DNA from: Falseniella ignava CCUG 37419
Lineage (GTDB): Bacteria; Bacillota; Bacilli; Lactobacillales; Aerococcaceae
Direction of reading: 5' to 3'
Assembly (NCBI RefSeq): GCF_000301055.1
Contig: NZ_JH932300.1
Span: 270,876 to 303,927 of the forward strand
DNA length: 33,052 nucleotides
Shown: piece after piece, positions 7,006 to 14,718 of the stretch
How the letters are laid out: each line of letters begins with the position of its first letter
Position numbering within the stretch: position 1 is the first letter of the stretch
Position numbers and translations under genes: made by a program
Notes under the pieces: model-generated
Seen by the model: only the letters and a program-made list of their open reading frames with translations
Databases searched by the model: none
Told to the model about the DNA's origin: nothing

Positions 7006-8535
7006 ATGCTAAGGCTTCTTTCAACCAAAGATCGCCGACAATTATCGCTGCTCAATCTTTATCAGCAAAATGAAAATTTAAATTTGACCTATAAAGAACT
7101 TTCTGAGCGCTTAGATTGCACTCGGTCAACGATTATCCGAGATTTGAATGAAATTCAGGAAATTTTCCCGAATGAATTAGTCGTCACTGAGTCTGGAAGT
7201 CTAATTAATATTGGCTTAAACCGTACGACGACAGATAAATATTATTTCCGAAAATATAGCGAAAAAGCAACAACATTTCGTTTATTATGTGCTTTGATTC
7301 GGGAAAAATATCGTTCGATTGAAGAGTTTAGTGAACGGATTTTTGTCAGTCGAAGTTCTACGTATCGAGCAATTAAACAAATCAATCAGTTTTTTGAGGA
7401 ATCAAAGATTCCACTACAGATTACAACCTCTCCCCTTGAACTACGAGGGGATGAATTAATGATTCGCTTAATCTATCCATATATTTTACACCATTATGAT
7501 GATATTTCTGTGTGGCCTTTCAAAGATATTAGCCAACAGGAAGCAATTGAACTTTTTGAAATAATGTCAGCAAATTCACCTTATCTCAAAAACTTTACTT
7601 CGAATCCGCTACTGTATTTACAAGTTGGCTTAAACTATGAGCGTTTTGTGAACGGTTATCCCTTAATGAAGGAAGATTGGGCGATTGGAAATAAAGACTT
7701 ATCCGTTATCTTATCTGGCCAAGACCCTTTTGATGAAGTAGAAATTCATGGACGAGTCTTTTCGTTATTCGAATTAATTCCACAACTGGCGCCGGGAATT
7801 ATATATGAGGGAACATTGCTAAACCGTTCGATGCTCGAAAAAAATAAAATGATTCCGGATCACGTCAAAAATGCAATCGTAGAATTTGAGCAACATATGT
7901 TCAAACTCAAGGATAAGTATGAATTACAAGCCGCTACACAGAAAGATATTGAAATGATTTCTTTAACCATCTATAACTTATGTGTCTCAGAAAATGAAAA
8001 TATGAAGTTTATTATTGATGATCCGATTGGGCATCAAAGTAATTTGGTTCATGAAGTTGCGGTTATCAATCCACAATATATTCTTGATGTACGAGCAATT
8101 ATTCAAGATTTTTGCGAAAAATTGAATGTAAATCCCGAAATCTATACTGAAAGAATGGAGTTTTTATTGTTCTATTATATTATTATCTGGCCAGATACGA
8201 TTCTAGAACTAAATAAAATTGTAAAAATTGATCTATTACTTTATACAGGTAACTACCAATATGACCTGGAATATAAAGCGATCTTGGATCCAATTGTCTA
8301 TAGCTATGTGACAGTACATGTACAAAACCGCCCCATCGATTGGGAGCAAGTTTTAAAGAGTCGTGAGTACGAAATTATTATGACAAGCTACGATATCCCT
8401 GAAACTCAGGGCATTCATACCTTTAACATTCAATCGATGCCAAATGTTGAAACGTTTCTTTGGATTTATCAAACAGTCAGACTCATTAATGACTCAGACA
8501 CATCGATGCTATCCAACATGGTCTTAACAAAATAA
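7006..8535 (+). CDS. Mga/AtxA-family PRD-containing transcription regulator
   Basis: 509 aa, the size of Mga and AtxA. The N-terminus has two helix-turn-helix units: about residues 20-60 (LTYKELSERLDCTRSTIIRD) and about 105-140 (FSERIFVSRSSTYRAIKQIN). The central part (about 165-400) would be the PRD-like region, and the last 100 residues (from IDLLLYTGNYQYD) look like an EIIB-like fold without the phospho-cysteine. Such regulators act on surface and virulence genes and respond to sugar phosphotransferase status. Neighbouring genes are surface proteins, including the preceding LysM/Apf gene and a dead LPXTG gene downstream, which could be former targets. AGGAGG precedes the ATG. It is monocistronic, with a terminator right after it. 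Confidence 0.85.
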   Translation: MLRLLSTKDRRQLSLLNLYQQNENLNLTYKELSERLDCTRSTIIRDLNEIQEIFPNELVVTESGSLINIGLNRTTTDKYYFRKYSEKATTFRLLCALIREKYRSIEEFSERIFVSRSSTYRAIKQINQFFEESKIPLQITTSPLELRGDELMIRLIYPYILHHYDDISVWPFKDISQQEAIELFEIMSANSPYLKNFTSNPLLYLQVGLNYERFVNGYPLMKEDWAIGNKDLSVILSGQDPFDEVEIHGRVFSLFELIPQLAPGIIYEGTLLNRSMLEKNKMIPDHVKNAIVEFEQHMFKLKDKYELQAATQKDIEMISLTIYNLCVSENENMKFIIDDPIGHQSNLVHEVAVINPQYILDVRAIIQDFCEKLNVNPEIYTERMEFLLFYYIIIWPDTILELNKIVKIDLLLYTGNYQYDLEYKAILDPIVYSYVTVHVQNRPIDWEQVLKSREYEIIMTSYDIPETQGIHTFNIQSMPNVETFLWIYQTVRLINDSDTSMLSNMVLTK

Positions 8536-8555
8536 AACGTTAAATTAGATGATTT

Positions 8556-8586
8556 ATCGTCTCACGATTGTGAGGCGATTTTTTTG
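8556..8586 (+). terminator. Rho-independent terminator of the Mga-family gene
   Basis: ATCGTCTCAC (8556-8565) pairs with GTGAGGCGAT (8570-8579), with one G-U pair, then a T7-T8 run. Confidence 0.9.
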
Positions 8587-8892
8587 ATTGGAGTAAGTGG
8601 GTGTTCTTAAATAGTAGTTATGTGATAAAACTTGGAATATAAATTTCTGTAATTTAACAAACTGATAAGAGTGTGATGGAGTTGTTCGGAATAAAAACAA
8701 AATAGGTGAATAAAAGCCAGTAAAGCAATGAATAATGGAGTATACTCTTTAAGTATTTTACAAAAAGGTGTGATTGCAATGCACCGTTAGTGAAGGAAAG
8801 GTGGTAAAAAAATAAGACCGAGTTAATACTGGGCAAGTATGACAGTGACAGTAATAAAAAAAGTCAGAGAATTATTATTTAACAAATATTAG

Positions 8893-9036
8893 GAAACTAA
8901 GACCGAACAAAACAAAGGCAATCTACCTGAGACAGGTGAGAATTCTGCCAGAATAGCACTGGTTATTACGAGCTTGATGGCTGTGGTTTTAGGAGGAGTA
9001 ATTCTATCTTCTTCAAAAGAAGGAAAGCATATTTAA
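8893..9036 (+). pseudogene. Remnant of an LPXTG sortase-anchored surface protein
   Basis: In one frame the sequence encodes a complete sortase signal: LPETG at 8923-8937, a hydrophobic span (ARIALVITSLMAVVLGGVIL), a short charged tail (KEGKHI) and a stop at 9034-9036, followed by a terminator. The same frame is closed by TAG at 8890-8892 and by further stops upstream, and no start or signal peptide survives. Upstream, about 8795-8815 reads like a former ribosome site (AAAGGTGG) with ATA where ATG would be expected; this is speculative. Most of the surface protein has been deleted. The rest of 8587-8892 shows no open frame of note. Confidence 0.75.
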
Positions 9037-9044
9037 TCGAAGAT

Positions 9045-9073
9045 AGGTTTGGCGATCTCGCCAAACCTTTTTT
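9045..9073 (+). terminator. Rho-independent terminator of the dead LPXTG gene
   Basis: AGGTTTGGCGA pairs with TCGCCAAACCT around a 2-nt centre, followed by a T6 run, 8 nt after the remnant's stop codon. Confidence 0.9.
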
Positions 9074-9100
9074 GAATAAGGAAATCCTGGTGCAAAAATA

Positions 9101-9200
9101 TTTCTGTTTATGGAACACCATAACACGAAAACTCGATCTACTTTCTGTTTATGACACTCCACAAACAGAAAACTCGACCCACTTTCTGTTTATGAGCACC
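9101..9200. repeat. Short 41-bp repeat array, family B
   Basis: Units start at 9101, 9142 and 9183; the third is decayed. Each begins TTTCTGTTTATG and has a partner arm (CAAACAGAAA in unit 2, ATAACACGAAA in unit 1). The sequence and the exact 41-bp spacing match the long array at 18907-19192. Confidence 0.85.
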
Positions 9201-9279
9201 TGTATCTCCTAAATCACCCACAGTCTCAGTCAAACCAAGAAAACTTAGCGGTCAACCTTCAAAGCGCTCATCTTCTCTG

Positions 9280-9310
9280 TTGTAAAACGCTTCAATTATA
9301 TTTATAATTG
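9280..9310 (+). promoter_or_regulatory. Promoter and overlapping palindrome of the M16C peptidase gene
   Basis: TTGTAA (9280-9285), 17 nt, TATAAT (9303-9308). The perfect palindrome CAATTATATTTATAATTG (9293-9310) covers the -10 and the end of the spacer, so it may be an operator. I cannot assign a regulator. Confidence 0.6.
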
Positions 9311-9338
9311 ATTAAACGATAAATTAAGGAGTGAGCCA

Positions 9339-12230
9339 ATGGCTTTTAAAAAAATAGAAACACGTGAGCTACCCGATATTCAGTCGACGGCGACCGTCTA
9401 TCAACACGAAAAGACGGGCGCAAGAGTTTTAAGGTTAGCGAATGAGGATCCAAACAAAGCATTTATGATTGGGTTCCGCACACCACCATACAGTGACAAC
9501 GGGATTACGCATATTATTGAGCATGCGGTGTTGAATGGGTCCGAGAAGTACCCGTCAAAAGAACCGTTTGTAGAAATCATCAAAGGATCATTGAATACCT
9601 TTGTTAACGCAATTACCTACCCAGATAAGACCGTGTACCCGATTGCGTCGACAAATCAAAAAGATTTTATGAACTTAATGAGCGTTTATATGGATGCGGT
9701 ATTCCGTCCGAACTTGCGCCATGATTCACAAATTTTAGCGCAAGAAGGCTGGCATTATCATTTAGAGAATTTGGAAGATGATTTAATCTATACCGGTGTC
9801 GTTTATAACGAAATGAAGGGAGCAACGGCTTCACCAGAAGTTCAGCTCTACAATATTCTTTCTGCGGCACTTTATCCGGATTCAGCCTACCGCCATGAAT
9901 CAGGCGGGCATCCTCGAGCGATTCCAGATTTGACCTACCAAGAGTTTGTAGATTATCACGCGACACACTACCATCCGTCTAATTCTTTCACGATTTTATA
10001 CGGTGATATGGAAGAAGCGCCAGCATTTGATCTATTAGAAGAATACTTTGACACTTATGAAAAAAGTGATGAAGTTATCAATTTAGCTTTTACCCTAACC
10101 GCACCAGTCAAAGAACATATTGATGCGACGTATTCAATTACGGACGGAGAAGATCCAACAGGTAAAACATTCTTAACGCTCGCTTGGGACGTATTAACTG
10201 CAGAAGATCAACTCGATCTCTATGGAATGGAAGTTCTCTGCGAAATTTTAATGGGAAATAATGAATCTCCATTGAAGAAAGCCTTGCTGGAAGCGCAAGT
10301 TGGAGGTAGCATCGAAGGTTCCATGGACCCACTAGGCTATGTTGATATGTTCAATATTACCGCCAAATATTCTGATGCTTCGAAGTTAGAGACATTCAAG
10401 CAAGTTGTCCATGAAACCTTAACACAATTAGTTAAAGAAGGTATTCCAACGCAATTAATTGATTCTGCTTTAAATAAAATTGGTTTTAAATTTAAAGAAG
10501 CCGCAATTTCAGAGAGTAACCCACGTGGTGTCATCTTCGCGATTCAATCCTTAGCAGGTTGGTTATATGACGAAGCGCCTTATTTAATGTTTGAATTCTC
10601 ACATTATTTAGAAGAAGTCGCGAAGCGTGCGAAGTCAGGATACTTAGAAACATTAATCCAAGAGAAATTATTGGATAACCCACATCGTGTTGAAGTTGTT
10701 CTTGAAGCAGAACCGGGTAAAAATGACCGAGCTGAAGCAGCGGTGCTTGAAAAACTCCAAGAATATAAGGCTAGCTTAAGTCAAGAAGAGCTTGAGGCTA
10801 TTGTAGAAAGCACTCACCAACTCATGGAGCGTCAATCTACACCGGATAAACCGGAAGACTTGGATAAGATTCCGTCACTTCAACGCTCAGACTTAACGAT
10901 TGAGCAAGAAGATTATAACTTAACGAAAAAAGACTGGGCAGACTTTGGTACGTTCTATGTGAGCGAACAATTTACTTCAGGCATCGACTATATTAATCTA
11001 TACTTTGACTTGTCGGATTTTGAAGCCAAAGATTATATTGCGCTCGGCCTATTATCGAATCTTTTAACTAACGTCTCTACTGAAAATCACTCGCTGAGCG
11101 AGTTGAAAATTGCGATTGACTCTCATACGGGGGGTATCGATAGTGAAGTAGTGGTCTTAGAAAATCGTGCGGGTCTGGTGAAGCCTTACTTCGTCATCAA
11201 AGGGAAAGCCCTACATGATCAACTTGAAACTCTCGTTGACTTGCTGCATGACGTCGCAACAGCCTCAACCTTTAACAACAAGACAGAAGTGCAAAATGTG
11301 GTCGCAGCTTCGATTTCTGATTTTGAGCAATTAGTTGATTTTAGAGCGAATATGTTAGCGGCAGCGCGAGCGGCAAGTCAGTTACGTCCAGGCTCTAAAT
11401 TAGCTGATAATGCAAAAGGGATTGAATTCTTTAGCTATCTAAACACATTCCGTAAAGAGTTTGAATCCGACCAAGCGGAAGCAAAATTAGATCAACTACG
11501 TCAAGTATTTGCGAAGTTGCTTCACCGTGACCGCTTCAATGCACATTACATTGGAGATGCAGCCGTAGCGGAAGAAGTTCAAGCCATTCTAACCGATAAA
11601 TTTGCTTCATTAAGCTCAGAACCGATGGGTGAAGCAGTGCATTACCAACCAGGATCAAAGCGCAACGAAGCCTTCATTACTTCACAAGACGTGAACTATG
11701 TCGTCTTAGGTGCAGATTCGCGTGAAGCGATAGAATTTCGTGGGTCGAGCTTAGTTATGGCGAATATTGCGAACTATGATTTCTTATGGAATGTGGTACG
11801 CGTTCAAGGCGGTGCCTACGGTGCAGGATATCGCAATGACCGTTCAGGTCGTCTGTGTTTTACTTCCTACCGCGATCCGCATATTGCACGTACCTTGGAA
11901 GTTTATCATCAATTACCAGATTACTTAGCGGAAATCGATATCTCTGAAGAAGCTCTCTTGAAGAAAATAATTGGAACATATAGTAGTTTAATTCAACCGA
12001 AATCAGCCTATGACAAAGGAGCGGCGGCATTCTTTATGGATCAGCAAGGCGTCACAACAGAAGATTTATTAAAACTGAAGCAAGAAGTCCTCGATACGAC
12101 CTTGGAAGAGGTTCATGCGTATCAAGAGCCATTGCATCAAGCGTTACAAGATAGTACCGTTGTTGTAATTGGTAACAAAGTCCAAATTGAAAAGAATGCC
12201 GATTTATTTGACCAAATTGAAACCTTATAG
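9339..12230 (+). CDS. M16C (presequence-protease-like) zinc metallopeptidase
   Basis: 963 aa, the length of single-chain M16C enzymes. The inverted zinc motif H58-x-x-E61-H62 (HIIEHAVLNGS) is intact, with a probable third ligand E158 in VVYNEMKGA. The second half carries the usual M16 domain duplication, including the substrate-binding segment near GGAYGAGYRNDRSG. There is no signal peptide, so it is cytoplasmic, unlike organellar PreP. The family forms a closed chamber that degrades short peptides. AAGGAG precedes the ATG. It is monocistronic, with its own promoter and a terminator shared with the convergent permease gene. With pepF it gives the window two peptide-degrading zinc enzymes. Confidence 0.93.
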   Translation: MAFKKIETRELPDIQSTATVYQHEKTGARVLRLANEDPNKAFMIGFRTPPYSDNGITHIIEHAVLNGSEKYPSKEPFVEIIKGSLNTFVNAITYPDKTVYPIASTNQKDFMNLMSVYMDAVFRPNLRHDSQILAQEGWHYHLENLEDDLIYTGVVYNEMKGATASPEVQLYNILSAALYPDSAYRHESGGHPRAIPDLTYQEFVDYHATHYHPSNSFTILYGDMEEAPAFDLLEEYFDTYEKSDEVINLAFTLTAPVKEHIDATYSITDGEDPTGKTFLTLAWDVLTAEDQLDLYGMEVLCEILMGNNESPLKKALLEAQVGGSIEGSMDPLGYVDMFNITAKYSDASKLETFKQVVHETLTQLVKEGIPTQLIDSALNKIGFKFKEAAISESNPRGVIFAIQSLAGWLYDEAPYLMFEFSHYLEEVAKRAKSGYLETLIQEKLLDNPHRVEVVLEAEPGKNDRAEAAVLEKLQEYKASLSQEELEAIVESTHQLMERQSTPDKPEDLDKIPSLQRSDLTIEQEDYNLTKKDWADFGTFYVSEQFTSGIDYINLYFDLSDFEAKDYIALGLLSNLLTNVSTENHSLSELKIAIDSHTGGIDSEVVVLENRAGLVKPYFVIKGKALHDQLETLVDLLHDVATASTFNNKTEVQNVVAASISDFEQLVDFRANMLAAARAASQLRPGSKLADNAKGIEFFSYLNTFRKEFESDQAEAKLDQLRQVFAKLLHRDRFNAHYIGDAAVAEEVQAILTDKFASLSSEPMGEAVHYQPGSKRNEAFITSQDVNYVVLGADSREAIEFRGSSLVMANIANYDFLWNVVRVQGGAYGAGYRNDRSGRLCFTSYRDPHIARTLEVYHQLPDYLAEIDISEEALLKKIIGTYSSLIQPKSAYDKGAAAFFMDQQGVTTEDLLKLKQEVLDTTLEEVHAYQEPLHQALQDSTVVVIGNKVQIEKNADLFDQIETL

Positions 12231-12246
12231 TACAAAAGCCTAACAT

Positions 12247-12275
12247 AAAAGAAGGTGCGCAATGCACCTTCTTTT
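12247..12275. terminator. Bidirectional terminator between convergent genes
   Basis: AAAAGAAGGTGC (12247-12258) pairs with GCACCTTCTTTT (12264-12275). A run on either side serves both the M16C gene (+) and the purine permease gene (-). Confidence 0.9.
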
Positions 12276-12298
12276 TATATGGACTAAATTATGAATGC

Positions 12299-13765
12299 TT
12301 ATAGCACACCTAAAACAATATAGTTCAGTATAAAGAGTCCCATTGAAATCCATAAAATAGGATGGACTTCTTTAGCTTCTCCTTTAATAATTTTGATCAC
12401 ACCGTATGTGATAAAAGCAGCCGCAATCCCATTAGAAATGGAGTAGCAAAGCCCCATAAAGACGGAACCGAAGAATGCTGGAACAGCAATTTCAAAGTCA
12501 GACCAATTAATTTCAGCAAAACTAGCTAACATTAAAACACCGACAACGATCAGTGCTGGAGCGGTTGCTTGAGGTGGGACGACACCGATAATTGGAGATA
12601 GAAACATGGCTAAGATAAAGCACACAGCGGTTGAGACAGAAGTTAAACCTGTTCTACCGCCCGCGCCAATCCCTGCAGCGGATTCAACAAAGGTCGTCGT
12701 ATTACTTGTCCCTAATAGTGCACCAAAGACTGTTCCAAAAGAATCCCCGAAGAGCGCGCGGTCCATTTTAGACGTAATCCCTGAAGAGTGTTCGAGTTCA
12801 GCAATATCTTGGTCTGAGAAGATGCCGCTGCGACGGCCCGTTCCGATAAAAGTTCCGATTGTATCGAAGACATCCGATAAACTAAAGGCAAAAATTGTCA
12901 TAATGACGACAGGAATCCGTGTCGGGTCTCGGAAGAGTGACGGTAAACCTTCCGGCTTGAAAATAACGAAAAAGGTTTCGCCTAAAGCTTTGAATGAATT
13001 TGCTAAGTTGCTCGCACCAAAATCAATCGATGATAAATCAACCGTCCCAGTTGCGATGGCTAGTGCCGTAGTGGCGATGATTCCAATTAAGATTGCCCCT
13101 CGAACATTGAGAATCATTAAGGCGACGGTAATGAAAAGTCCTACAATCACGAGTAAGATTTCGATATCTAGCACATTGGCTAGCTCAGGTAAGACGCCAC
13201 CATTCATCAGAATTGTTTCAACACCTTGGCCCGCGCTGACTTGGTTACCTGCCGTTCCGTTAACGGAGATAATTTGAGTAGCGTCTGCTAAGAAAGTTAG
13301 TAGCCCCGCATTTTTAATTCCTAAATACGCAATAAAAACACCAATACCAGCAGAAATTGCATGTTGGATAAAATCAGGAATAGCTAGAATTAGCATTTTA
13401 CGTACGTTTGTAATTGTAATTAATACGTTAATAATTCCGCAAATAAAGACCATAGACAAAGCTTCTTGCCAAGTGAAACCTAACCCAAAAACAACGGTAT
13501 AGGTAAAGAAAGCGTTCAATCCCATACCTGGACCTAGAGCATAAGGTACATTTGCGAATAGTCCAATAAATACCGTTGAAATCGCTGAAGCAAAAATTGT
13601 CGCTAAAAAGACTGCTTGGCTTGGCATTCCCGACAGGGCAAGAATCGCCGGATTCACAAAGATAATGTACGACATGGCGAAGAAAGTGGTAATCCCAGCC
13701 AAAATTTCTGTGCTGACATTGGTTCCATTTTCCTCTAACTTGAAGAAACGCTCAAGACTTAACAT
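12299..13765 (-). CDS. pbuG: NCS2-family purine permease (PbuG/AzgA type)
   Basis: 488 aa with about 13-14 hydrophobic segments. The opening NVSTEILAGITTFFAMSYI and the motif ALGPGMGLNAFF near residues 75-90 are typical of the AzgA-like branch of NCS2 transporters, which import hypoxanthine, guanine or adenine with protons. A later GTSNTTTFVESAAGIGAGGRTGL segment is also characteristic. AGGAGG precedes the ATG. I looked for a purine riboswitch in the 160 bp upstream and did not see one. The permease stands alone, convergent with the M16C gene and divergent from the phosphatase gene. The exact purine specificity (PbuG or PbuO) cannot be told. Confidence 0.92.
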   Translation of the reverse strand: MLSLERFFKLEENGTNVSTEILAGITTFFAMSYIIFVNPAILALSGMPSQAVFLATIFASAISTVFIGLFANVPYALGPGMGLNAFFTYTVVFGLGFTWQEALSMVFICGIINVLITITNVRKMLILAIPDFIQHAISAGIGVFIAYLGIKNAGLLTFLADATQIISVNGTAGNQVSAGQGVETILMNGGVLPELANVLDIEILLVIVGLFITVALMILNVRGAILIGIIATTALAIATGTVDLSSIDFGASNLANSFKALGETFFVIFKPEGLPSLFRDPTRIPVVIMTIFAFSLSDVFDTIGTFIGTGRRSGIFSDQDIAELEHSSGITSKMDRALFGDSFGTVFGALLGTSNTTTFVESAAGIGAGGRTGLTSVSTAVCFILAMFLSPIIGVVPPQATAPALIVVGVLMLASFAEINWSDFEIAVPAFFGSVFMGLCYSISNGIAAAFITYGVIKIIKGEAKEVHPILWISMGLFILNYIVLGVL

Positions 13766-13891
13766 AACATCCTCCTATAAAATTAAGATAAGTACATCAC
13801 TATCATACAAACGCAAAGATTAGAATGCTATCAAATCAGGCAAAAGATTCATAGCTAACGGAGGAATGTTCGTGTTTCGATCCATAAACTG

Positions 13892-13900
13892 TGATATAAT
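13892..13900 (+). promoter_or_regulatory. Extended -10 promoter of the phosphatase-tex unit
   Basis: TGA-TATAAT, an extended -10 with no clear -35. The upstream CCATAAACTG resembles the right arm of a family B repeat. Confidence 0.5.
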
Positions 13901-13927
13901 GAGAGCGTTATGATGGGAGGGAATCGT

Positions 13928-14668
13928 TTGGAGAAAGCTTTTGTAATCGGAGATATCCATGGGATGTACGACGACTTAATGATGATGTTAACCCATTGGA
14001 ATCCTACAAGTGAATTATTAATTATGGTGGGGGACTATATCGATCGCGGACCCGCTTCGGACCAAGTACTGTATTGGGTCAAGGAAATGACTGAAAAATA
14101 TCCAGAACAGTTTATTCCGCTACGGGGGAACCACGAAAAGATGTTGATGGACTTTTTACATAATCCACTCGAGAAGCGTAAACTCTATGAACGCAATGGA
14201 GGGAATTATACGCTCTCCCAATTATTAAAGGTACCGATGGAATCGGTCATCGAGATGGATGCCATCGAATTATCTGAGCGAGTTAAAGAAGAATTTTCTT
14301 GGCTTTTACCACTGCTTGAGTCAACGCGTTTTTATTACCGTTTTGGCGATCATTTGATTGTTCATGCGGGCGTTGATTTAGAGCAAGAAGATTGGCGCCA
14401 GACTGCACTCGATGAATTCGTCTGGATTCGTGAACCGTTCCATCAAGGTAAAAATCACACAGGATTGAATATTATTTTCGGTCACACGCCGATTCATTAT
14501 TTGCATGATAAGGATGAACCATGGGTTGAAGACCACAAGTGGGGTATTGATGGCGGCCGGGTCTATGGTGGACCGTTATTTGGCATTCGGATTAACTCAC
14601 AGGAAGTTGAGGAAGTTTTCTCTGAGAAAAGTGACCTGCCATCTTATGACGAGGCCAATGATCAGTAG
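13928..14668 (+). CDS. PPP-family serine/threonine phosphatase-like metallophosphoesterase
   Basis: 246 aa from TTG 13928. The three metal-binding blocks of the PPP family are intact: GDIHG (residues 8-12), GDYIDRG (35-41) and GNHE (67-70), followed by HAGV and GHTP further on. Bacterial members (PrpA/PrpB, ApaH-like) remove phosphate from proteins or cleave dinucleoside polyphosphates, using two metal ions. An upstream ATG at 13910 lies in frame, but GGGAGGG at 13915-13921 would overlap that product's own codons and sits 6 nt before the TTG, so TTG is the better start. It is followed at 50 nt by tex with no terminator between, suggesting co-transcription. The true substrate is unknown. Confidence 0.85.
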   Translation: MEKAFVIGDIHGMYDDLMMMLTHWNPTSELLIMVGDYIDRGPASDQVLYWVKEMTEKYPEQFIPLRGNHEKMLMDFLHNPLEKRKLYERNGGNYTLSQLLKVPMESVIEMDAIELSERVKEEFSWLLPLLESTRFYYRFGDHLIVHAGVDLEQEDWRQTALDEFVWIREPFHQGKNHTGLNIIFGHTPIHYLHDKDEPWVEDHKWGIDGGRVYGGPLFGIRINSQEVEEVFSEKSDLPSYDEANDQ

Positions 14669-14718
14669 GTAGAGTTTTGTAGTATTTGGAATAGTAGAGG
14701 AGTTTGGAATAATTACGT

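Noticed and set aside
8839-8892. A 17-codon frame (ATG to TAG) before the LPXTG remnant
   Set aside because: No ribosome site and no resemblance to a leader or signal peptide; most likely debris of the dead gene.
12606-13277. A 223-codon open frame antisense to the purine permease gene
   Set aside because: It lies wholly within a well-identified NCS2 permease on the other strand, is Lys/Pro/Ser-rich in the manner of reverse-complemented hydrophobic codons, and has no family resemblance.
13766-13927. A purine riboswitch upstream of the permease gene
   Set aside because: I looked for the conserved junction and loop sequences on the minus strand and did not find them.
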